Shown: positions 7,621-14,950 of the stretch, in pieces
Layout: each line of letters starts with the position of its first letter
Numbering within the stretch: position 1 is the stretch's first letter
Assembly (NCBI GenBank): GCA_937968035.1
Contig: CALBTS010000510.1
Span: 1 to 16,955 of the forward strand
Direction of reading: 5' to 3'
Length of the DNA: 16,955 bases
Source of the DNA: an uncultured Methanomethylovorans sp.
GTDB lineage: Archaea > Halobacteriota > Methanosarcinia > Methanosarcinales > Methanosarcinaceae
The notes under the pieces: generated by a model
Told to the model about the DNA's origin: nothing
The model's database searches: none
The model's input: the letters and a program-made list of their open reading frames with translations, nothing else
Program-made: the position numbers and the translations under genes

Positions 7621-7790
7621 CTTACATTTCCAGGTTTACTATAATACTTATCAGGATGTTCTGGAAGTCCAATACTTTCGAGGTATTCACGATTTTCGTT
7701 ATACCATTTTTGATATTCCTCGGGCGATTCGATGTGTTTGTCTGCTATGAAGGCTTTTGCTTTCTGGTAATTCATCATTTTGGATTTCAT
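7587..7790 (-). CDS. Truncated integrase-repeat-unit protein
   Basis: The core, NYQKAKAFIADKHIESPEEY through EHPDKYY, resembles the short helical repeat often called the phage-integrase repeat unit (an AKAF-type helix, an SxxEY turn, then LPxxPDKYY). Such units normally finish with a GWxDFLG-type motif. Here the protein instead runs into a short unrelated tail (VRTYLTISKKIM), exactly where the decayed integrase fragment starts in another frame. The ATG at 7790 has an A-rich upstream region typical of this genome; the frame also extends to a GTG at 7853, 7 bases beyond the integrase stop. Co-orientation and spacing place it in the excisionase-integrase transcript. The intact gene probably encoded one or more further repeats. 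Confidence 0.5.
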   Translation of the reverse strand: MKSKMMNYQKAKAFIADKHIESPEEYQKWYNENREYLESIGLPEHPDKYYSKPGNVRTYLTISKKIM

Positions 7791-7859
7791 TTTTATCTTT
7801 TGTTTATAGTTATTAATTCTTTCCCATTTCATCATTTGTATAAATAATATCACATTTGA

Positions 7860-9068
7860 TTATAGAATATGCTTATTGATCTCAAAGGTCTCCTCAAGAT
7901 CCAAGCTGTCCAGGTAGTGCTCGGTGACAATCGAATTCGCATGTCCAAGCATATCACCAATATCATCCTTTGAAACTTTTGCCCGTCTCAGTGTCGAGGC
8001 GTAACATTCTCTCGCTGTCTTCAGCTTCAGGGGGACAGATAGTCCAAGCCTTTCGCTGATTTCAAGAAGCTTTGCATTGAAATTTGAACGCATCTTATGA
8101 GACAGGTTTTCAAAGGTGTTCTCAGAATACCCTTCCTTCAACTTACCCAGAATGAACGGACTATCCTTCACTCCTATCTTTTCAATAAGTTTCTTGAGCT
8201 TAGGGGTCAGCGGTACTGTGATTGGCTTAAGGTTATTCTTTCGGGTGTTCTCGGTTTTCTTGCGGAAAAATATGATGTGTCGGCCTTTGATACTGTCCCA
8301 TCTCATTTTCAACAGATCTGCGAAGTTTATACCGTTTGCCCTATAAAGAAAGACCCATATATCACGCGCGTATTCCTGCTCTAGGGTATCAAAACTCTTG
8401 AGACTGATTACCTTCTTTATTTCAGAGTTCTTCAAAACCTGCTTCTTCGGCCAAGTACTTCCAATACTATACCCTCCCTTACCAAACGGATACGGGAATG
8501 TACTGGGAATGGTCTTCTTCTCATGCATAAAGTAATTGATTATCCTCCTGAGGTTACGAAATACCGCCTCAATGGTACTCTTGGATAGACCCTGCTTTGT
8601 CTTTGCGGCCTCGAAATCCTTCAGAAACTCACTCGTAATATCATGGACTCTGAGGTCTGGTTGGAATGATTCCAGGATGTTTATCGCCAGCCTGAAATGT
8701 TTCCGTGTTCGAATTGTAATACCTCTATAATTCTCGATATAATAATCAAACATATCCTTCAAAACGAGTGTTTTGGGTATTTCCTTCTCCTTAGAGTAAA
8801 CCTTCTCACGGAATTTTGTGGGATTAAAGACGGCCATCTCAGCATAGATTCTCTCGCACTTCGATTTGAACTCGTTTACCGACTTTCGGAACTCAATACT
8901 CCCATCATCCATTGCCTCACGGACAAAGACCTGATTGTATTGACTTTTCGTGATTTTAATGTAAGGAATGTACTGGACCTTGCCTTTATGACACACTCGA
9001 ATCGAAAGATTGTACTTGTTATCTTTCAACTTCTTACGGCTATCCAGTACTATTCTTATTGTGGACAT
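7860..9068 (-). CDS. Tyrosine recombinase (integrase)
   Basis: The 402-residue protein has the three-part layout of Bacteroidota integrases: an N-terminal arm-binding domain (1-90), a SAM-like core-binding domain (100-185) and a catalytic domain (210-395). Catalytic-box residues are RANGINFADLL (243-253), the beta-hairpin lysine region KKTENTRKN (270-278), TARECYAS (351-358), LGHANSIVTEHYL (374-386) and the nucleophile Tyr385. The first box has NGIN where many recombinases have a GxR arginine, and the HxxR position is KTAR; both look like features of this subfamily. It presumably integrates the element at the tRNA-Asn site near position 26-67, although about 7.8 kb of cargo separates them. 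The excisionase-like gene ends 5 bases before its start. Confidence 0.95.
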   Translation of the reverse strand: MSTIRIVLDSRKKLKDNKYNLSIRVCHKGKVQYIPYIKITKSQYNQVFVREAMDDGSIEFRKSVNEFKSKCERIYAEMAVFNPTKFREKVYSKEKEIPKTLVLKDMFDYYIENYRGITIRTRKHFRLAINILESFQPDLRVHDITSEFLKDFEAAKTKQGLSKSTIEAVFRNLRRIINYFMHEKKTIPSTFPYPFGKGGYSIGSTWPKKQVLKNSEIKKVISLKSFDTLEQEYARDIWVFLYRANGINFADLLKMRWDSIKGRHIIFFRKKTENTRKNNLKPITVPLTPKLKKLIEKIGVKDSPFILGKLKEGYSENTFENLSHKMRSNFNAKLLEISERLGLSVPLKLKTARECYASTLRRAKVSKDDIGDMLGHANSIVTEHYLDSLDLEETFEINKHIL

Positions 9069-9073
9069 GAGAC

Positions 9074-9280
9074 TTAATCTTTGGGTATTTGTGGTAAATC
9101 TTCAACCATCATGCAGTGGTTCTTCAACCATTTGTCTATTTGAGATCGTTCAAAAATGGTTCTGTGCCTCACCTTTATGAAAGGTATTTGCCCCTTGCTT
9201 ACCATATGATAGATCAACGAGGTAGAGACATGAATATATTCACTCACCATTTTGACATCCAAATATTTGTTGTTTTCCAT
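9074..9280 (-). CDS. Excisionase-like helix-turn-helix protein
   Basis: The 68 residues form a MerR-like helix-turn-helix of the HTH_17 type: YLDVKMVSEYIHVSTSLIYH (6-25) is the recognition part, then VSKGQIPFIKVRHRTIFERSQIDKWL is the wing with the usual IPFxKxxxRxxF/W...I..WL pattern. Such proteins bind attachment-site arms and switch a tyrosine integrase towards excision. The gene lies 5 bases upstream of the integrase and is surely co-transcribed with it. The name 'excisionase' comes from context; a regulatory role is also possible. Confidence 0.85.
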   Translation of the reverse strand: MENNKYLDVKMVSEYIHVSTSLIYHMVSKGQIPFIKVRHRTIFERSQIDKWLKNHCMMVEDLPQIPKD

Positions 9281-9359
9281 TGTTAGAATATTGCTAAGTT
9301 AATATTTCTATGTTGCTGTAAGCCTGATCATTGGTTATAATGAACTTTTTTGATGGGTA

Positions 9360-9662
9360 TTAATTTTTATTTCGGTAAGTCGAATTGAGTAGGTCATTCT
9401 TCATCCATTCTTTATAAAGTTTTGGACAATCTTCCTTTATTGCTAGAATCTCAAATTCCCAGCCTAACTCAATACGGCCAGTTTCATCATCATTCATCTC
9501 ATAACTTTCATAGACAATGTTCATGGAATCAAGAGCTAATTCAATCCACCTGGCATCACTAAAGCAAAAAGTAGAAATTGTTATAGTACCATTACCGTCT
9601 GGATAAACTGACATAGGCAAAGTATCAAGTATCCACTCAGTTGTGATTTTTAATGTTTTCAT
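9360..9662 (-). CDS. Small acidic hypothetical protein
   Basis: I do not recognise this 100-residue protein. It is acidic, with no signal peptide or membrane segment. Notable features are the DARWIEL and DDETGRIELGWEFEI segments, which look like the core of a compact alpha/beta fold, and one CPKLYKEW near the end. It stands alone between the excisionase and the 170-residue hypothetical gene, about 80 bases upstream of the excisionase start, and could be in the same transcript. The start ATG at 9662 is preceded by AT-rich sequence without a Shine-Dalgarno motif. Confidence 0.6.
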   Translation of the reverse strand: MKTLKITTEWILDTLPMSVYPDGNGTITISTFCFSDARWIELALDSMNIVYESYEMNDDETGRIELGWEFEILAIKEDCPKLYKEWMKNDLLNSTYRNKN

Positions 9663-9737
9663 GATATTGATATTAAATGGTTTATTTTATTCGGATTATT
9701 GTTTGATTCAATATTGCCATTCCCGATGGCTTAAAGT

Positions 9738-9762
9738 TGTCGCCTGTATTGTTATTCTGCGA
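9738..9762. other. Weak inverted repeat after the 170-residue gene
   Basis: GTCGC and GCGAC are 5-bp arms around 15 bases, immediately after the stop of the minus-strand gene at 9763. No U-tract follows in that direction, so a terminator is doubtful. Confidence 0.2.
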
Positions 9763-10275
9763 CTAATTTGTTTCATGATTATCATCCTTGACAAATCCGT
9801 AATCCTCTACGCTTAAGTCAAGTAGACAACATAAGTCAAATATTAATGATGGAAACACCTCATCTTCATAGAAATAGTACAGTATCTCCATTTTTTTGAT
9901 AACTACCTCCATGATTGCCTGATTGAAATAATTAAGAACATCAGAATCCAATGAATTGATGTCTTGGGTGTCGATTTCAATAATTCCCTTCGCTGCTTCA
10001 AACAGTACATCCTTGTGGATCCTGTCAGAATAACTAAAAAGGATAGATAACACATTTGATATTAATGTGGGTATTGGATTTGAGGGGTAATCCAATTTGT
10101 GCTGGTGATTAAACCTCATTTTTTCGACTTCACTTTTGTCGAATCCCATTATTAGTAGCTCATTGAGCTTTTCTTCTTCGCGTTTCTGAAGTTCTTGAAC
10201 GATTTCTGTAGGACGCACCTTGTAAATTTTTGATTTTTTCATTTTGAATTGTTTTGTTAATATTTTTTTATTCAT
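9763..10275 (-). CDS. Hypothetical helical protein
   Basis: No family is recognised. The frame opens with ATG 10275; a second ATG at 10242 (MKKSKIYKVRP) is an equally good start. Residues 20-60 are a charged, probably helical segment (PTEIVQELQKREEEKLNELL). The rest is hydrophobic-helical with a DLCCLLDLSVEDYG stretch near the C-terminus and no membrane segment long enough to span. It is preceded by 300 bases of very AT-rich DNA, which probably holds its promoter. Confidence 0.55.
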   Translation of the reverse strand: MNKKILTKQFKMKKSKIYKVRPTEIVQELQKREEEKLNELLIMGFDKSEVEKMRFNHQHKLDYPSNPIPTLISNVLSILFSYSDRIHKDVLFEAAKGIIEIDTQDINSLDSDVLNYFNQAIMEVVIKKMEILYYFYEDEVFPSLIFDLCCLLDLSVEDYGFVKDDNHETN

Positions 10276-10578
10276 TTTATTTACTTTAAGAATGATTTAT
10301 TTTATATGTAAGTGTTTAAATATCAGACAGTATATTAATATCCATCATGGGGGATAATTTAAATTATAATTCTCTCTTTCTGCTAATTTTAGTTTCATTA
10401 TTATTTCTTTTTCAATTATTCTAACGATATATTGTATTTTATGTTACATCACATATGACATTTTATATTATTATATATTACTGTCATTCAGCTGTATATG
10501 CATAATGAAAAAATCATTATATTTTTTAGCTATTTTATGTTTCTTCACTGTATAATAGTCAGCACGACAACCCATCAT
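10276..10578. other. AT-rich intergenic region with an imperfect palindrome
   Basis: About 300 bases between two minus-strand genes, strikingly AT-rich, without an ORF I would defend. At 10455-10487, ATGACA(t)T..TAT and its partner ending in ACTGTCAT form an imperfect inverted repeat (about 10 of 13 positions pair) around a TA-rich centre. It could be a control region, a binding site or an easily melted segment. No TAnnTTTG box is present on the minus strand. Confidence 0.4.
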
Positions 10579-11250
10579 TTAGGCTCTCCTTTTATTTATC
10601 CTCTGGAGTTGTCCATAAATTTCATTGTAATACTCTCCTAGAAGATTGAAGCCATCTCTCTGGCAATTGAAGATCATTTCATTTGTAATGAAGGTTTTAA
10701 AATGTAGGATTGCCCTGCCTTCATCACTGATGACATCTTTAAACCCCAAGCCGACACCTTCTTTGAACCTGCTGAAAAACTCATATTTCTTTGACTCACT
10801 ATCCTCAAATTCTTCGATTGCTCCCAATTGGTTTTGGACTAGGAAATTCTTCAGGAGATCAAGTTTCGACAGTTTCGAATCCTTTAGAAATCTTTCATTA
10901 TACCGCTTGAGAAAATGAGGTGTAAAATGAGACAGTGTCAAATCATCTGAGTTTACACAAACACCATTCAGACCATGTTGGTCTAGGTAATATAGTGTAG
11001 TAGAAGATTCATAACCCTTTTTATAACAGTCAATAATAATTATCCAGTTATTACGCTGTTTTGTCTGGTAATCAAATATCTCCCTTACATGCTTATGTTT
11101 TGACTTCAGGGCAGGTCTCCTGAGGCCTAAGGCCAGATAATAAGCTTTCCTTTCAACGATTCTATGATCGTTCATGATTCCCGAGTATAACTCTTGTGAA
11201 TTCATTGATGGGACTATCATAGTATTTCTTGTTTCGTAATTATTTTTCAT
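10579..11250 (-). CDS. Hypothetical cytoplasmic protein
   Basis: I cannot assign a function to this 223-residue protein. It has a strand-rich middle (RNNWIIIIDCYKKG), a histidine/arginine cluster LSHFTPHFLKRYNERFLKD (about 107-125) that could hold catalytic or nucleic-acid contacts, and a second strand-rich region (ISDEGRAILHFKTFITNEM). There is no signal peptide or membrane helix. The stop of the downstream-numbered methyltransferase at 11260 is 9 bases before its start at 11250, so the two genes are probably in one transcript with the methyltransferase first. Confidence 0.65.
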   Translation of the reverse strand: MKNNYETRNTMIVPSMNSQELYSGIMNDHRIVERKAYYLALGLRRPALKSKHKHVREIFDYQTKQRNNWIIIIDCYKKGYESSTTLYYLDQHGLNGVCVNSDDLTLSHFTPHFLKRYNERFLKDSKLSKLDLLKNFLVQNQLGAIEEFEDSESKKYEFFSRFKEGVGLGFKDVISDEGRAILHFKTFITNEMIFNCQRDGFNLLGEYYNEIYGQLQRINKRRA

Positions 11251-11259
11251 TTGAATGGT

Positions 11260-11823
11260 CTATGCCGCCAGATTAAAATGGTAACTATAGGTGGTGATTC
11301 TCTTTCCGAGATTGTGGACTGGGATGAATATCAAATCCTTTTTCAGACCCAGCTTCCAAGTAAACCAGCTTGTCTGAAACCAGGCCCCTTTCTTCCTGTT
11401 CTCCATAAAATTGAACCTGGTATCAGGAATGAGTAACTGGATGCCATTATCCCTGAACATCTTGTTTCTCTCCACACCCTCCAGGGTTGTAATAGGTAAT
11501 AGGAACATAAATGGTTTCTCTAACTCAAAGGCACGCTGGAGGAACTTGGTCTTCAAGGAATACGGGGGATTGGTTATAATAATGTCGTAGTCACTCGGCT
11601 CGAATTTCAGAAAGTCATAACCGTCTTCAAGGTGAGTCGCTACAACACTGTAGCCATTCTCCCTCAGTATTTTAACAATCTTGCTCTCCTTAACTGCGGT
11701 GCATTCCCATATCCTTGACACATGGCTCGGGATGAACGGAAGTATCATATCGACAGCGATAGAGGGTGTGTAGAATTCGTCGTTGGGACCATTCTTGACA
11801 TAATCTATTTTTGACCGTATCAT
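11260..11823 (-). CDS. Phage-type DNA adenine methyltransferase-like protein
   Basis: The 187-residue protein has a Rossmann-like layout: DEFYTPSIAVDMILPFIP (15-32), a motif I region IWECTAVKES (38-47), a strand VVATHLEDGYDFL (60-72) and motif IV TNPPYS (84-89), then a LEKPFMFLLP strand. The NPPY motif is typical of N6-adenine methyltransferases. Motif I lacks the usual PxxGxG and reads CTAVKES, like small phage methyltransferase-like proteins where it is CPFDxEES, so activity is uncertain. It lies downstream of the larger ParB-methyltransferase on the same strand, separated by about 90 bases with a strong hairpin, and 9 bases before the next gene. Confidence 0.75.
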   Translation of the reverse strand: MIRSKIDYVKNGPNDEFYTPSIAVDMILPFIPSHVSRIWECTAVKESKIVKILRENGYSVVATHLEDGYDFLKFEPSDYDIIITNPPYSLKTKFLQRAFELEKPFMFLLPITTLEGVERNKMFRDNGIQLLIPDTRFNFMENRKKGAWFQTSWFTWKLGLKKDLIFIPVHNLGKRITTYSYHFNLAA

Positions 11824-11866
11824 GGTGTTTGTGTATTTGGGTGATTGAACCTAATGGTGTTTTAAT

Positions 11867-11899
11867 GGGTGACCCGACTAATGTGATGTCAGGTCACCC
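11867..11899. other. Strong hairpin between the two methyltransferase genes
   Basis: Read on the minus strand, a 9-bp stem TGGGTGACC/GGTCACCCA closes a 1x1 internal loop, a GAC/GTC stem and a 9-base loop. It lies 13 bases past the stop of the ParB-methyltransferase gene (11912). No U-run follows (TTAAAAC), so it may be a weak terminator, an mRNA processing or stability element, or a protein-binding site. Both arms contain the palindrome GGTNACC. Confidence 0.45.
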
Positions 11900-11911
11900 A
11901 AATTCAAGATA

Positions 11912-13603
11912 TCAGGCTGCAACCTGATCTTCGTTAGGATTCTCAACAGAACTCCTTAGGACTCCAAAGTCATCATACAGGGAGTTTAGAGAATCTTCGT
12001 TATACGACTCCAGGGCTTCCGACATAACCCTCTCGGCAGTCATGATATTCTTTTCGTAGAGTTCCACACCAACGAACTTGAAACCTAACTGGAGGGCAGT
12101 GACACCACAACTGCCCGACCCCATGAATGGATCCATCACAACAGAATCACGGTTTTTGGGTGTAGAAATCAGAAGAGGAATGACGGGTAGATTATTTGAG
12201 AAAACCGCTGGGTGGACCTCTTCACCCTCGATATGTTTGGTACAGTTACGATTGATTTGAACCGATATAATGTCCGAAACCTCATTCTCAGACAATACAC
12301 TACGGAATTGACCGTAATTGTTGGGAATATGAAAGTTAACTTTCCCCTTATTCTCCTTCTCCTTACAACCACGGGAAACCTTGAGAGTTTTTTCTTTTTT
12401 TATCTTGAACCGTTCAAAATGATAGTCCTTGGTCTTAGAGAACTGGAGGATAACCTCGTAACCATTATTTAACCTCTTAATGTTGTTCCTGTTGGGTTTA
12501 GTACTAGATCCTTTGTTCCAAATGATCCTGTCAACGAACCTGACACCCCTCCTTTTTAGTTCCAGAACCAACATATCCGTAACACCCAGACATTGACCGT
12601 CCTCATAGGTCTCCCCAAGGTTGACAAACATCGACCCAGTGTCCTTGAGACGGTCGTAACACTTCATGAGAATATTACAGAGTCTCTCAACATACTCCTC
12701 GGGGGTCTTTTCCCACCCTAGTTCATTGGGATCGTCCCCGTATTTGACCAGTTTATAATAGGGAGGGGAGGTGAAGACTGTATCAATCAGAAGATCCTCA
12801 GGGAGTTCTATGTCCTCGATATTACCTGGGATGACTGTGAAGTTCCTTTTATCCTCTGGGTAGAGGTTGATGACCGTATGACCTTCTGACTTCTTTCTAT
12901 CATAGGTGTGCATCAACTGAACTGCCTTAGCAGCATTGTAGTTACCATCAAGGAAACCCTGGACTACCTTACACTCCTTCTCCTTTTCTCTGTCAAAATA
13001 CGGGTTCTCAACTAAACCAATCGTTTCAAGTCCGCGGAGAACTGCGAGTTCGTTCGATACGACCCTTTCAGAAATATGGAGGTCTGTACCATTCCTCTTT
13101 TCCCACTTTAAGATGTTCTCCAGGTTAAAGACATTATTCCGTCCCCATCCCTTACCACCAAGGAGTGAAGAAACCAAGGCTACTCTCTTTTCTTTATCTC
13201 TCAGTGGATTTGAATTCTCTGAATCAATTCGGAGAATGGTCTTGATTTCGTTTAACCTTTCCCGATTTGTTTTCTGTTTCCTGATTTGGTGATGAATAAT
13301 CAGGTCTGACAATGAGAATTCATCAGTTTCCTCGAAATCAACGACAATGACATTGATGCCGTCCGAATTTAAATTTTTCATTGCATCCAGACGGAGGGCA
13401 CCGTCAAGAACGAGGTACTTTTTGTCCTTCTTAATAACTGTAATCGGTTGTTGTTGACCGATTGTACCAATACTCTCAACAAGGGCAGTGATTTCGTCCT
13501 CCCTGTTAGAATAGTCATAGATGGTTTTGGTTACTTCTGATACTTCAACATCATTGATGTTTACTCTCAGACAACTCTCTTCATTGGAAATTAACTTTTT
13601 CAT
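11912..13603 (-). CDS. ParB-like / DNA methyltransferase fusion
   Basis: The start is the second in-frame ATG (13603, MKKLISNEE); an ATG two codons upstream at 13609 is the alternative, and residue numbers here count from it. Residues about 13-115 are a ParB/Srx-like nuclease-fold domain (TALVESIGTIGQQQPITVI, LDGALRLDA). A helical linker leads to a beta-class N4-cytosine/N6-adenine methyltransferase: motif IV TSPPYYKLVKYGD (280-292) comes first, HPAVF at 466-470, and motif I DPFMGSG at 493-499. SPPY favours N4-cytosine over N6-adenine without deciding it. Such fusions are common on phages and mobile elements, where they modify element DNA. The gene appears autoregulated by palindromes at its start and repeats upstream. 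Its base composition is visibly richer in G+C than the cargo genes. Confidence 0.85.
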   Translation of the reverse strand: MKKLISNEESCLRVNINDVEVSEVTKTIYDYSNREDEITALVESIGTIGQQQPITVIKKDKKYLVLDGALRLDAMKNLNSDGINVIVVDFEETDEFSLSDLIIHHQIRKQKTNRERLNEIKTILRIDSENSNPLRDKEKRVALVSSLLGGKGWGRNNVFNLENILKWEKRNGTDLHISERVVSNELAVLRGLETIGLVENPYFDREKEKECKVVQGFLDGNYNAAKAVQLMHTYDRKKSEGHTVINLYPEDKRNFTVIPGNIEDIELPEDLLIDTVFTSPPYYKLVKYGDDPNELGWEKTPEEYVERLCNILMKCYDRLKDTGSMFVNLGETYEDGQCLGVTDMLVLELKRRGVRFVDRIIWNKGSSTKPNRNNIKRLNNGYEVILQFSKTKDYHFERFKIKKEKTLKVSRGCKEKENKGKVNFHIPNNYGQFRSVLSENEVSDIISVQINRNCTKHIEGEEVHPAVFSNNLPVIPLLISTPKNRDSVVMDPFMGSGSCGVTALQLGFKFVGVELYEKNIMTAERVMSEALESYNEDSLNSLYDDFGVLRSSVENPNEDQVAA

Positions 13604-13629
13604 GATCATAATTTTTAATGATTATGATC
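13604..13629. promoter_or_regulatory. Palindromic operator at the ParB-methyltransferase start
   Basis: GATCATAAT and ATTATGATC form perfect 9-bp arms around 8 bases. The repeat abuts the ATG at 13603 and the -7 box at 13630-13637, so it covers the expected transcription start. Bound protein would block transcription, or the RNA could fold over the start region. Each arm carries a GATC site. The role as an operator is inferred from position. Confidence 0.5.
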
Positions 13630-13637
13630 CAAAAATA
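13630..13637 (-). promoter_or_regulatory. Candidate -7 box of the ParB-methyltransferase promoter
   Basis: The minus strand reads TATTTTTG, an exact TAnnTTTG match, 27 bases before the ATG at 13603. No clear TTTG is found at -33, but a repeated 15-base site lies about 30-65 bases upstream, compatible with a regulated promoter. Confidence 0.5.
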
Positions 13638-13665
13638 TTTCCAATGTACTGATTATCAGGTCTTT

Positions 13666-13702
13666 GAAATATTTCGAAATAAAAACCGAAATATTTCGAA
13701 AT
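13666..13702. repeat. Two tandem 15-bp direct repeats upstream of the promoter
   Basis: GAAATATTTCGAAAT occurs at 13666-13680 and again, identically, at 13688-13702, a 22-base period close to two helical turns. Each copy contains two overlapping palindromes (GAAATATTTC and ATTTCGAAAT). A weaker third copy (11 of 15 bases) starts at 13632 and overlaps the -7 box. The arrangement suggests cooperative binding on one DNA face, perhaps by the ParB-methyltransferase itself or by the protein encoded at 13717. Confidence 0.6.
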
Positions 13703-13716
13703 CTCTAATAATCTGA

Positions 13717-14799
13717 CTATCTGAACCTTGGGTTCAAATCAATAAAGTCGGTGGATAGATTGACCTTGTATAACCCCCCTTTGCGTTCATCCCCAACTAG
13801 ATTTATGTGGTAGTAATTGGTTAAGGTACTGCCCAGAACTTGTTTCAGTGCTGTCTTGAGTTTTGTTCGATAAGTCTGAAAAGTTGGTTTTATCCGCTCA
13901 GTTCTACTTTTGTATACAATGGTCTTACAGCACATTCTCCTAATAGAATATTCGTCTCGATTATCTCTCAAAATCTCATAAATCTTCTCAAATTCTTTAG
14001 AGTGAATACACATCTGATCAGGGGTAAAACCAGAAACATTTTTTAAAAATCCTATGTACAATACAGTAGGAAGAATGTCAAGTTTGATCGGCTTACCTCC
14101 TACGCTAATATTACCCTCATTATCAATAATAAGTTTATTAAGTTGTGCCTGACGAGAAAACCTTTTTGAAATGACAAATTCTTTCCTGACTCTTTCGATA
14201 ATCTCAACAATGTGGGCAGTAATAAAGTCACTTACTCCCCTTTTTAGTGCTCTGTCATAACATGATTGGCAAATAGTGGCAGCCTGAAGCTTTTTGAGAA
14301 TATCAGGTTTATACCCACAATAATCGTTAATACATCCAATGGCGATTTTATGAATATTGGGTTCTGCAGATGTGTCATTAATGTCTAACTCAATCAATGA
14401 CTGAAAAATATTCTCAACACATTGATAAGCAATTCCATACTTGGAATCCACATCCGTAATCAAATCCCATTCAACCCCGTGAACGAAGATATCTCTACCA
14501 TTAAATGCACTAAACCAACGCTTTGTATTCCTAATGGAGGATATTAAAATGACAAAATCCCCTTCATCAATTTCCATCAAATCCCGATAGCCCTGAATGA
14601 TATCAAAATACTCCTCAAAGGTCAGGCTTTGAACAGTGGTAATGTCCTCAATCTTTGAATTAAGCCGATTGAATCGAGATGGTGATAGAAGTCGACCTTT
14701 AGAAAACTTTAACTCCCCTGGGATGCTTGATAATAACTCTACAATTTCGTCTAATTTATCTTCCGAAAACTCTGGCGTGCATGTAATGTGAATGTCCAT
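13717..14799 (-). CDS. Cys-rich protein with a winged-helix-like C-terminus
   Basis: I cannot name this 360-residue family, though the layout is familiar from other Bacteroidota proteins. The N-terminal part (1-110) is mixed alpha/beta. Residues about 115-145 (IFVHGVEWDLI, YGIAYQCVENIF) precede a cysteine cluster IGCINDYC and ICQSC (about 154-182) that could bind a metal. From about 225 the sequence resembles a winged-helix or transcription-regulator C-terminal domain: a GNISVGGKPIKLDILPTVLY strand-helix start, GFLKNVSGF, then EFEKIYEILRDN. There is no signal peptide. It is divergently transcribed from the small ORF and primase-helicase gene, with a perfect TCAGATCTGA palindrome 11 bases upstream of its start, which fits a regulator of the divergent promoters. 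That role is inference. Confidence 0.65.
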   Translation of the reverse strand: MDIHITCTPEFSEDKLDEIVELLSSIPGELKFSKGRLLSPSRFNRLNSKIEDITTVQSLTFEEYFDIIQGYRDLMEIDEGDFVILISSIRNTKRWFSAFNGRDIFVHGVEWDLITDVDSKYGIAYQCVENIFQSLIELDINDTSAEPNIHKIAIGCINDYCGYKPDILKKLQAATICQSCYDRALKRGVSDFITAHIVEIIERVRKEFVISKRFSRQAQLNKLIIDNEGNISVGGKPIKLDILPTVLYIGFLKNVSGFTPDQMCIHSKEFEKIYEILRDNRDEYSIRRMCCKTIVYKSRTERIKPTFQTYRTKLKTALKQVLGSTLTNYYHINLVGDERKGGLYKVNLSTDFIDLNPRFR

Positions 14800-14950
14800 A
14801 CCTTTAAATTCAGATCTGATTTAAAATTAGCAATCTATTCAATTAATGGGCTCTTATTGTAAAGATTTCCTTGAGCAAAATAGTGCGTCATTTAAAAATA
14901 AATTTTTCATTCCCACTTGATTTTTAGGAATATTTTCTTTATCTTTTATT
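14800..14950. promoter_or_regulatory. Divergent control region
   Basis: The 151 AT-rich bases between two divergent genes must hold promoters for both. TCAGATCTGA at 14810-14819 is a perfect 10-bp palindrome next to the minus-strand start. I find no exact TAnnTTTG box in either direction, so promoter positions are not called. Confidence 0.45.

Noticed and set aside
8697..9077. Plus-strand ORF of 126 codons
   Set aside because: Antisense to the N-terminal half of the clearly real integrase gene; no protein motifs.
12169..12372. Minus-strand ORF of 67 codons
   Set aside because: Out-of-frame overlap inside the ParB-methyltransferase gene.
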